24,510 bases of DNA, taken from contig BCJU01000015.1 in the NCBI GenBank assembly GCA_001600355.1, positions 1 to 24,510 of the forward strand. The letters run 5' to 3'. The notes below the pieces were generated by a model. The model saw nothing but the letters and a program-made list of their open reading frames with translations. It made no database searches and was not told the DNA's origin. Positions 17,272 to 24,510 of the stretch are shown one piece after another; the stretch's first letter is position 1; every line of letters starts with the position of its first letter. The stretch is from Meira nashicola. Its lineage: Eukaryota; Basidiomycota; Exobasidiomycetes; Exobasidiales; Brachybasidiaceae. Position numbers and translations under genes: made by a program.

Positions 17272-17669
17272 CATAAAGAAGAAAACAAAGAGCAATGCTT
17301 GAAAAAAAAACGAGATTCTGTCTCTTGTCTTTTGTAAAGACTCACAAAAGTTAAAAATAAGACTATAAAGAGAACAATTGGAAAGAAAAGATTAATCTAG
17401 GTTCCCCTTTTGGTAATGGGCCTATGGGAATTAGCAAAATGTACTATGTTTTAATCAGTGTATATAGACGAAACACTTATAAACAACTCGAATTTTGATT
17501 TATTCAGAAGAAAGAGGTTGTGATTTTTGCTCTAGGCATTACGATAGGAAGTGACCTTTTAACATTCAGGAAGGCGGGACAAATTCGTTCTTCAGATATA
17601 ATAACGAAATTAATTATCTCTTAAATCTTTCGGATACGCCTTAAGCTTATAAACGAACGTCTGAGGGAT

Positions 17670-17684
17670 ACGTATACTATACGT
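17670..17684. repeat. Perfect 15-bp odd palindrome
   Basis: ACGTATACTATACGT is an exact inverted repeat around a central C. It sits 38 bp upstream of the short frame at 17722 and close to a TATATAT run. It is a candidate operator or promoter element. Confidence 0.35.
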
Positions 17685-17721
17685 TCTCTGAGATTTTTGT
17701 CCGCATTGATGGATATATATC

Positions 17722-17916
17722 ATGGAAGAATCATCTATCTATATACCAAGCTCGGATGGAGCACTGAAAAGCTTTCCTTGTATCACTGGTAAAGCGTGGG
17801 CTGAAAATGGCAAAAGATTACGAAAATTCCAAACACCGGTGACAGTGCACTTCGCGACTCACATGCAGGCTTTAATTGATATACTTTCGTCAAAAGGCCG
17901 ATCACGCGCTGTGTAG
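17722..17916 (+). CDS. Short protein-like frame; possible upstream exon of the histidine kinase
   Basis: 64 codons from ATG 17722 with strongly protein-like make-up, notably LKSFPCITGKAWAENGKRL and TPVTVHFATHMQALIDIL. Not recognised. It may be a separate tiny gene or a 5' exon of the downstream kinase. In support of the latter, a TAG acceptor at 18256-18258 would open the kinase frame upstream of its first ATG with QVKGVEEK. Against it, the only donor near the end of this frame (GTGTAG at about 17911) is poor. Its last codons and stop overlap the palindrome variant at 17906-17919. Confidence 0.35.
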   Translation: MEESSIYIPSSDGALKSFPCITGKAWAENGKRLRKFQTPVTVHFATHMQALIDILSSKGRSRAV

Positions 17917-17919
17917 CGC
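17906..17919. repeat. Variant of the GC-rich palindrome
   Basis: GCGCTGTGTAGCGC shares both outer arms (GCGCT...AGCGC) with the palindrome at 3283 and 14148, and differs at two central bases. It lies about 365 bp upstream of the histidine kinase ATG. Confidence 0.35.
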
Positions 17920-18282
17920 ATTTCTTCGCACATTTTATCCTCTCACTTTTTTAAATCTTGCATACATATGTACATACATACATAAGCGACTATACCTGGC
18001 TCTTGTCTTTGCATATTGTTTTGATAATGTATAGACGCATTGAAGATTCTGTCACACACACCTCCCGCCTGGTACACGGGTTTTGTACCTTTAGATGCTG
18101 TAGATTTTTGATCAGGACACCCATTACCCAATTTCAGCTCTTTTCCTCAATCCTCTCTTTGCAGCAATCATCTATCCCAATCATTCATGCGTTCACTGAT
18201 AAAAAAGAGGAGACAGATTTGAGCTTCTTGGACATTTTTTGTCTATTGAAGAAAGTAGCAAGTCAAAGGCGTGGAAGAAAAG

Positions 18283-21200
18283 ATGGTTTCCGAAATCAGA
18301 GAAGGATATCCATCTGAGAGTCAAGTCGAGATCACCTTGAAGGCTGTAGAGAACTTGCTCAATGGACCGAAGTTTCTCTTTCATGATCGATTTCAACAGT
18401 GCGAATACAAAATTACAGAATTGTATGACAAATTCTATCAGCTCGATCAAAATGAATCGCTTGGAATCCGATACGAAAACATCAGTAAAAGCTTACAAAG
18501 CAGTGTGGAAGCATACATTCAATCAAAACAAGCAAATTTGTCCAACCAGAATGTAGGGCATAATGGAAATGCAGTCTTCTTTGCCATAAACGACGAAAGG
18601 CCCCTATCTTTTCTAGAATCCGAATCAATAACCACGCAGGCAGCAAAGAACGAAAGAAGGAAGAAGAATATATTGGGCATTCTCATTGTTCTTCCGTATG
18701 AGGCAGAATTGACGCAGATAAGCGTCAAGCTTACCGGAGTTATACCATTACTTCAACAAGCGTGTTATTACGATCTTGATAAAGCACGAACTTCTATGGA
18801 AGAAAGGTTTCACAAGTCACTAATTCAATTGAATCGTATAGCGCAGGGCGAAGTGGTTGATAAGCGAACCGGATTTCGTGCAAAGTCAGGATCGATCTTT
18901 AATCTTGGTGCAGAAATATTACAACAATCTTTCGAACCTTTCGCAAAGCTTTGTGTTATCTTTGATGCGAGTAGCGTACGTTATGTTTTCTCTGGCTCTT
19001 CTAACTTATCCAGCAAAAGCGTTGAAAGCTCAAAGGGTAGTGCTGGAAGTAATTGTGTTAGCACAACAGAAATGTCAAGTATAAAAGATGAACAATCTGA
19101 GGATTTACAAGAAGCAAATAAAGTCATACCGGAATTACCTGAAGTCGAAGGCTATGACAGGCATCCCGAGCCTTTTAGCATGTTTAGTCGAAATGAACAT
19201 AAAAGAGATAACTCGTTCAATATTCCTCAATCGTATGTTGTATCGTCAAATTCAATGTATGGTACAGATGTTGGAACGTTTGTAGATTCTCGTTTTTCAA
19301 CCGGCAAAGGGCAAGGTTCAATGTCCGAATCTATATCGACAACTTCTGGAGATTTCGAAGAAGCTATTCGACAAGTAGAAAAGTCAGAATTTCCACCTCT
19401 TGATCTCTTGACCGATGACAGAAAGAGTGAAATTGATAAAGATGATCATGATGGCCCTGATGCTTTACTTGACTTCTTACCCGCAGCAAGTGGACGGGTG
19501 ATGTGTTCATTCCCGCAATCTAGACAGAGCGTAGCTTTGCTAGGTATGTATGGAGGTGATCAAGAGAAATATAGTAAGCTAGATGGTAACTTTCTCAGAA
19601 GAACTATGGCAGGTTATTTTGCCTCTGCTCGTCAAAGTGGTTTAGCATCTCAAGTTTTTTGTGAGATGGGAGATAGTGCAAAGATGACAGATCAAGAAAA
19701 GAAGTCTAATTTCCGTCAAGCTCTTGGAGAAATTGACGAAGACAATGTAGTCCTTACAGCTGCATGTTTTGATCGACTTGGACAACCCGCTTTCATGGTT
19801 GTATTACTCATTCAGAAATCTTCAATTGTTTTTGATCAATTCAGGCGTCGAATGATCGAACTCATCGGAACATCTTTAACAAATGCAGCTCTACATATAC
19901 GTGCTGAAGAATTAAGTCAAGCACAAAATATATTTACACAAAAGGTCCAACACGAATTACGAACGCCCTTACACGGTATTTTGGGCGTCAATGAGGCTGT
20001 ATTATATGCTTTACGACATGCTCAAGATCGTGCAAGTAATAGTGAAAAGCATGAAGGTTGGCTAGAACAAATTGAATCACTTTTGGCGGAATTAGTCACT
20101 TTAACGCACAGCATCACTCATTCAGCTGATGATCTATCTACCCTAATTGATGATCTAGTAGATTTTAGCACTCCTTTCGCAAAGACTGATCCTTGGCTTG
20201 GTATGCCTACAGATTCAAGTCAAGCTCGAGATAAACGTGAAATTTCTTTTCAAGTCTTTCTCTCTATTTTGTCTGTGGTATCCGAACAAAGATGGCAGTC
20301 CCACCTGACCAAACGCGACAGTCCGACAACTAAATCACCTGAACTCTTTTTTTGGTTCAATCCTACTTGGAAAGATAGTGAATCAAACATAGAAATAAAC
20401 GTAGATGCTGTCAGTAGGGTACTTGGTAAATTAGTAGCAAATGCAATAGAAGCGACGGTAGAAGGTATGGTGCGCATCGAAGTTTCCCTTCAAGATGTCA
20501 AATTTAACAAAGTTATCGAAAATGTTCCATTGAAAGCAATAAAGCCCGATGAAGCAAAACCTCGCAAGGTTAAAAAGACTCATATTCTAACGATAAAAGT
20601 TTACGATACAGGACATGGTATGTCAAAATCTTTTCTTGCACATCAAATCTTTGAAGCTTATCAGAAAGAGGATTTGGACAGTCCAGGAATCGGTTTATCA
20701 CTTGCTTTGTGTCGTTCTACTGTGGAGGAAATGGGTGGACATATTGTGGCCGATTCAGAGGAAGGTAAATGGACTGTCATTTCTGTCTCTTTACCCGTCA
20801 CGTTGATTGACAAAAAATCAAAATTCGAACAACGAAACCGTCAAGGTAGTTACGCAAGCACAGATACAGCTACACCAGATTTAAATGTAGCTTTTTGCGG
20901 CTGCGAGAATTCAGTCTCGCTTTGTGCTTTACGGAACGATTTACTACAGAAGTTCGGTATGGTAGATGTGACTGACGAATTGAACAAAGGTAAAATAGAA
21001 AAAGTCGATATAATCTTCATCGCTCCAGATGGACTTACGGATGAGGAGGAGAGTTTTCCTTTGACCAAGGGTATACCGATTCCCCTGTCTATAATCATGC
21101 CCATTGACCAACAATGGAAGAAAAGACTCAGCCTAAGAGAGAAGGAGTTCTTCGAACAGATTAGTGCGAAAAGTCGTCATGTGAGAGAAGTGCAAAGGCC

Positions 21201-21843
21201 TCTTACATATAAAAATGTTCAAAAATTATTTGGGATTATACGACACTTCTGCTTTCAATCGGCACACAATTCTGTTGCATCACCTGATGATAATCCTGTC
21301 GATTCTTCAGATAAGATTAATGTTGAAACAAGCTCTGTCGAAGAGGAGATCGAGTCAAGCACTGAACAAGATACACGAAATCCATTTGAAGAAACGTTTT
21401 CAGCTGCGTCATTGGTCAAATCTTTCAAAGTTCTGGTAGTGGAAGATAATCCAATTAACACGAAAATTATCACTGCTTTACTTAGACGAGCAGAAATTGA
21501 TTTCATCGAAGCAGTTGATGGCGAACAAGGAGTAGAAATGTTTAAGCAAGAATTACCTGCTCTAGTTCTATTAGATATTAATATGCCAAAGATGAATGGA
21601 TTTGATGCTGCAATAGCAATGCGCGCACATCCTTCGCCCTATCAACATCATATTGCTGCTGTTACAGCTTTAAGTTCGGAAGTGGATCGTGCTCGTGGAT
21701 TTGAGGCAGGAATGGATGCTTGGTATACAAAACCTATGCGAATGGCTAGATTGATAGAAGAAATAAAAAGGGTTCGCGATGCTCAAAAAAAGTTATCTTT
21801 TAATTTCTCAGATCAGCAAAATTTCTCACCGTCTTTATCATAG
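18283..21843 (+). CDS. Hybrid sensor histidine kinase with receiver domain
   Basis: An uninterrupted 1186-residue frame from ATG 18283. The N-terminal ~380 residues are helical then low-complexity (Ser-rich). A GAF-like sensor region spans about 390-545 (RVMCSFPQSRQSVALLGM to TNAALHIRAEEL). The HisKA H-box is VQHELRTPLHGILG with the phospho-accepting His about residue 557. The HATPase_c domain shows an N-box around Asn720 (LVANAIEAT), a G1 box DTGHGM (about 775) and PGIGLSLALCRSTVEEMGG. The C-terminal receiver spans about 1045-1165: acidic pair in VVEDNPIN (1054-1055), phospho-acceptor Asp1098 in LLDINMPKMNG, and Lys1150 in YTKPM. No TM segment is seen, so it is a soluble kinase. It would feed a His-Asp phosphorelay through an HPt protein to response regulators. 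The input signal is unknown. All catalytic residues appear present. Confidence 0.93.
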   Translation: MVSEIREGYPSESQVEITLKAVENLLNGPKFLFHDRFQQCEYKITELYDKFYQLDQNESLGIRYENISKSLQSSVEAYIQSKQANLSNQNVGHNGNAVFFAINDERPLSFLESESITTQAAKNERRKKNILGILIVLPYEAELTQISVKLTGVIPLLQQACYYDLDKARTSMEERFHKSLIQLNRIAQGEVVDKRTGFRAKSGSIFNLGAEILQQSFEPFAKLCVIFDASSVRYVFSGSSNLSSKSVESSKGSAGSNCVSTTEMSSIKDEQSEDLQEANKVIPELPEVEGYDRHPEPFSMFSRNEHKRDNSFNIPQSYVVSSNSMYGTDVGTFVDSRFSTGKGQGSMSESISTTSGDFEEAIRQVEKSEFPPLDLLTDDRKSEIDKDDHDGPDALLDFLPAASGRVMCSFPQSRQSVALLGMYGGDQEKYSKLDGNFLRRTMAGYFASARQSGLASQVFCEMGDSAKMTDQEKKSNFRQALGEIDEDNVVLTAACFDRLGQPAFMVVLLIQKSSIVFDQFRRRMIELIGTSLTNAALHIRAEELSQAQNIFTQKVQHELRTPLHGILGVNEAVLYALRHAQDRASNSEKHEGWLEQIESLLAELVTLTHSITHSADDLSTLIDDLVDFSTPFAKTDPWLGMPTDSSQARDKREISFQVFLSILSVVSEQRWQSHLTKRDSPTTKSPELFFWFNPTWKDSESNIEINVDAVSRVLGKLVANAIEATVEGMVRIEVSLQDVKFNKVIENVPLKAIKPDEAKPRKVKKTHILTIKVYDTGHGMSKSFLAHQIFEAYQKEDLDSPGIGLSLALCRSTVEEMGGHIVADSEEGKWTVISVSLPVTLIDKKSKFEQRNRQGSYASTDTATPDLNVAFCGCENSVSLCALRNDLLQKFGMVDVTDELNKGKIEKVDIIFIAPDGLTDEEESFPLTKGIPIPLSIIMPIDQQWKKRLSLREKEFFEQISAKSRHVREVQRPLTYKNVQKLFGIIRHFCFQSAHNSVASPDDNPVDSSDKINVETSSVEEEIESSTEQDTRNPFEETFSAASLVKSFKVLVVEDNPINTKIITALLRRAEIDFIEAVDGEQGVEMFKQELPALVLLDINMPKMNGFDAAIAMRAHPSPYQHHIAAVTALSSEVDRARGFEAGMDAWYTKPMRMARLIEEIKRVRDAQKKLSFNFSDQQNFSPSLS

Positions 21844-22402
21844 ATGTAGTATTAAAAGGGAGTCTGAACTCGTAAAAGTTGGAAACGCTGCCGAGAGAGT
21901 ATGATGGGTGGTGTGGGAAGGGATGTATTGAATACGATATACATGTACTTAATAGCTTACACTGCATAAAATGTGTACGATATGAATTTGATCAGGATGT
22001 TTTAGTTATAGTGATATATTGTTTCAAATTCTCTGTGAACAACATTATGTGACCAGAATCTTGTAGATTGATTATGTGTTTTGATGATTTCAAGGCTGTT
22101 GATATAACATAAATATTATTCAGAATATGCCTACTAATTTTATCATATAGAAATCTATCAGCATATGTCCGATAAGTTGCAGGAATAATGTATGGTGGTC
22201 AAGTGTCTCGGTTTTAGTAGATTCTATATTTGGACTTATTTATGTAGATATGCATGGAATCCTCAATCCAAGAATTAGGGTCCAAAGAAGAAATAAATTC
22301 CGCTTAGCGATTCAATCTGCTTCTTATTATGTCAAACAAGTAATAATGATATTATAAAAATGAGATGTCATATTAGAGAGAAAAACGAGATAGTACATAC
22401 AA
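21844..22402. other. Convergent 3' intergenic region
   Basis: About 560 bp between the 3' ends of the histidine kinase and the Sec14-like gene. AT-rich, with no coding frame, repeat or RNA gene recognised. It should hold the two 3' UTRs and poly(A) sites. Confidence 0.45.
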
Positions 22403-23500
22403 TCAATATATTCTCAATTGTCCATTCGCCCATTCAGCTGGCTCTTTTGGCATTTCTTCCCTTGCTATAAGGTCAACAAACTCCTTGCAAAGCTTTGGCT
22501 CATCTTCATAAATCCAATCTAAATCACCTCCATAAACTTTTGGTAAATTTTTAGGATCGACAAGATAGTGCAAATAACCATTTTGTAAATCTTTCGAAGA
22601 AACGATAAACATTTTATCACGTGTACCTTTATCTAACCATTGTTTTATAAAATTCCAAATTGTTGCAAAAAAAGAAGGAACGTTTACTAATGCAGTTTTA
22701 CCTAAAGTTTCCGGAAAATGAGATGAATTAAGTTGAGATGCTTGACCGAGATGATTACGTAATTTCCATAAAAGACCTAAAGACATTCCGTCAAAGTCTA
22801 CTATTGTCGTCACATTTTCGATCGTTGGTATATTTTCTTCTTTTTGATCTTCTTGAGTGGTACAGCTTTCTTTTGCCAGTAAATCTACCGACATTGGAAG
22901 ATATACTTTTAGCAAACATTCAGATAGGATTGAACTGGAAGAGAGTCTGTTCAGTAAAAGATACTGTAAAGAATTTATAAAATGATACTTACATCAATTC
23001 TAACTTTCTTTTGGGTGTAATTGCATCGATTTCCGGTAGTAGTTTACCTAATGATCCAGGTCGATAAACGAAAAGAGGTGCACCGTACTTGTCTCTTCTC
23101 CCGGTAAACCGGGTATAATGACCTCTTGCGATATGCAATTCTTCAGGCGATATAGAACGATAATTTTGATCAATTTCTACCTCTTTACGCCATACATCAG
23201 TCTTTGAGAATTGTTCGATTGCATCGTGCACGTTGAAAGATCTAGCACGAAGGAATCGACTGGAAATTGGACAAAAAGATAAGAATGGGTGTACTTCTTT
23301 TTTTATAAGAAGAATACTCACAGTAACGTTTTATCATCAAACCAACTTTCTTCTTTTGAATCTGAGCCTATATTCTCATTGACATACTGTTTAAATTCAT
23401 AATATGCTGATAACTGATCATCGTCCAAATTACCAAAGAATCCCGGAGCCGCTTCACGTTGAATTACTTCCTTTTGTTCCGCGTTCTCATTCGTTGTCAT
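22403..23500 (-). CDS. Sec14-like CRAL-TRIO lipid-transfer protein (three exons)
   Basis: Exons are 23500-23322, 23259-22993 and 22934-22403. The introns of 62 and 58 nt have GTGAGT/CCAG and GTAAGT/CCAG ends. Phases match and give 325 residues. The CRAL-TRIO N-terminal helix motif TLLRFLRARSFNVHDA is rebuilt across the first junction. The second junction joins LEL to ISILSECLLKVYLP. The lipid-binding lobe shows TTIVDFDGMSLG, ALVNVPSFFATIWNFIKQWLD and the closing YGGDLDW (family YGG-x-x-DW). Family knowledge: these proteins bind or exchange phosphatidylinositol and a second lipid and support membrane traffic or lipid signalling. The C-terminus ends shortly after the domain, so this is a stand-alone cytosolic type rather than a GOLD or GAP fusion. 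Confidence 0.92.
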
Positions 23501-24104
23501 TGCTATTGATGGTATTTCTTTGGTGTGTAGGATGATTAACTATCTTTTTTTAGAAGTTCTGTCAGAAGGCTTCTTTTATATGCACGTATGCATGATCTGG
23601 TAAGTCTAAAATAATATTTCTCGATTTATCTCCGATTAGCGCAGCGCCCCTATAAAAACAAAAATACGGTAATTTCTGCACGGAGTTAGAAACATGTCAT
23701 TTTAATCAAGTTATCTTTTTTTCCTAGCTAAGCAGGCACACGCGGAGGTGCAAAAAAAGGTTTAATAAACATGCAATTCCCAGGCTCTCAGCCCACATTA
23801 TGTTAGTATGTCGGCGACTTTTTTATTTATACTTTATTTTTCATCTTTCATACTTTCATCATCATTCGAAATAGTTCTTTATTATGCCAAAGAAAGGATC
23901 AAAGATTTTATACAGAAGGCAACGTACATCAAAATGACTCACTCCGAGCCTTAATTAAACACTGATTCTACCTCCCAAAGTTCAATTTGAACGTGCGCAT
24001 CTCACATATTAAAGGAATAATCTATTGCTTTCGGAATTTGTACAGAAACCTTTCTATTATCTAATTGTATTGATTGATCTATGGAATCATGTCTATAAAT
24101 TTTA
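23501..24104. other. Promoter of the Sec14-like gene and 3' flank of the acetyltransferase
   Basis: About 600 bp. It carries a partial copy of the GC-rich palindrome (GCGCAGCGC, 23639-23647) about 140 bp upstream of the Sec14-like ATG, and T-rich tracts. The frame 24194-24002 would be an alternative last part of the acetyltransferase if a different acceptor is used. No independent gene is seen. Confidence 0.4.
23639..23647. repeat. Partial copy of the GC-rich palindrome
   Basis: GCGCAGCGC equals the right nine bases of GCGCTGCGCAGCGC. It lies about 140 bp upstream of the Sec14-like start. Alone it would be weak; it is listed because of the two exact copies elsewhere. Confidence 0.3.
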
Positions 24105-24510
24105 TCACTTCTGTCCAACGAAGGACTGCATAAAAATCTCAACGGCTTTAGCGTCCCAGACAAGAAGGGTGGTAGCGATATTGATTGATCCTGCCTAATT
24201 AATCAGAAAAAGAAGAAGAAGAGAATGATCAGTTGGATAACTTACCACGAAGCACAAATTATTAAAGTAAACTTACATTCCATTCATGTTCTTGAACGGG
24301 AAGAGCACCAATTCTTTTATAAAAAGTTGTTATGCTTGGATTACCCTTTAGAGTTAATATACCAACGGAATCTTGACCAAGGGAAAATGTGTTATTATCA
24401 AGTGCTTGTTTTATAATGTTTCCTAGTAAATGTTTACCAACACCTTTTCCTTGAATCTGATTACTAACAAAATAACATAATATTTCAGATTGACAATCAA
24501 TATCTTTAAA
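24105..24510 (-). CDS. GNAT-family N-acetyltransferase, C-terminal part
   Basis: The gene enters from the right edge. The exon at 24510-24277 encodes 78 residues including the acetyl-CoA pyrophosphate loop VSNQIQGKGVGKHLLGNII (Q-x-x-G-x-G pattern), then ILTLKGNPSITTFYKRIGA, the usual N-x-x-x-x-x-FY-x-x-x-GF/A region of GNAT proteins. An 82-nt intron (24276-24195, GTAAGT donor, TTAG acceptor) leads to a last exon 24194-24105 with TTLLVWDAKAVEIFMQSF. Use of the next acceptor four bases on (GCAG) would give a different 62-codon end stopping at 24004-24002. I prefer the first because its residues look more protein-like. The enzyme transfers an acetyl group from acetyl-CoA to an amine; the substrate is not readable. 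The N-terminus is outside the window. Confidence 0.8.

Larger units (their letters stand above)
16829..18282. other. Long leader region upstream of the histidine kinase
   Basis: About 1.45 kb. It holds two perfect palindromes (17260-17271, 17670-17684), a protein-like short frame (17722-17916) and a palindrome variant (17906-17919). A pyrimidine-rich tract ending CTCTCTTTGCAG near 18164 looks like the 3' end of a 5'-UTR intron. TGGTAAGTGAG near 17029-17039 resembles a donor. No further coding sequence is convincing between 16829 and 17720. Confidence 0.45.

Noticed and set aside
17205..17280. Possible tRNA: TGGTATAGTGG resembles an internal A box
   Set aside because: No matching B box (GGTTCRANYCC) follows at a usable distance and no cloverleaf arms can be paired.
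17958..18317. 119-codon plus-strand frame overlapping the kinase start
   Set aside because: It overlaps the kinase in another frame and reads like an untranslated leader, including a polypyrimidine tract ending in GCAG.
1..24510. CRISPR array, rRNA, intact retrotransposon or virus-derived gene
   Set aside because: No spaced direct repeats, no rRNA-like sequence, and no reverse transcriptase, integrase, transposase or capsid motifs were seen on either strand.

Overview
The window looks like nuclear DNA of a fungus, probably a basidiomycete. The reasons are short spliceosomal introns (58-91 nt, GTAAGT/GTGAGT-type donors, CTRAY-like branch sites), AT-rich sequence with A/T-ending codons, and typical fungal families: a Zn2Cys6 regulator, a monocarboxylate-type MFS carrier, a hybrid histidine kinase, a Sec14-type lipid-transfer protein and a 7-TM protein of a kind I associate with basidiomycetes. 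The phylum call rests on general resemblance only. No tRNA, rRNA, CRISPR array or intact transposon was recognised.

Left block (1 to about 1930). This part is richer in G+C (about 43-45% by sampled lines, against about 36% further right) and has no intact gene. On the minus strand it holds an edge-truncated possible secreted protein (1-475) and a decayed reading frame (726-1230). On the plus strand it holds the first exon of a secreted cyclophilin (1780-1929) that stops abruptly. At that point it abuts, in antisense, a Zn2Cys6 transcription factor gene (body about 1935-2723) that also appears cut short. Position about 1930 is therefore a rearrangement, or assembly, breakpoint.

Middle block (2.7-16.8 kb). 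Genes here are an alpha/beta hydrolase (-), a hotdog-fold thioesterase-like protein with one intron (-), an MFS monocarboxylate-type transporter with one intron (+), a 7-TM protein with a long acidic tail (-), a small three-exon GPI-anchored eight-cysteine protein found only by splicing (-), a FAD-dependent DAO-family oxidoreductase with one intron (-), a zinc-less MDR oxidoreductase (-) and, divergent from it, an epoxide-hydrolase-like alpha/beta hydrolase (+). Two hydrolases, a thioesterase-like protein, two oxidoreductases, a carboxylate-type carrier and a nearby regulator could form a loose catabolic or detoxification neighbourhood; that is inference.

Right block (16.8-24.5 kb). A long leader with several perfect palindromes and a possible upstream exon precedes a 1186-residue hybrid histidine kinase (+). 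It is followed by a convergent three-exon Sec14/CRAL-TRIO gene (-) and the 3' part of a GNAT acetyltransferase (-) that runs off the right edge.

Two window-wide signals stand out. All 29 ambiguous bases lie between 2138 and 9054, and 19 of the 27 coding ones are at third codon positions, which looks like real polymorphism. A GC-rich palindrome, GCGCTGCGCAGCGC, occurs exactly twice, with two partial copies, each 5' of a gene.
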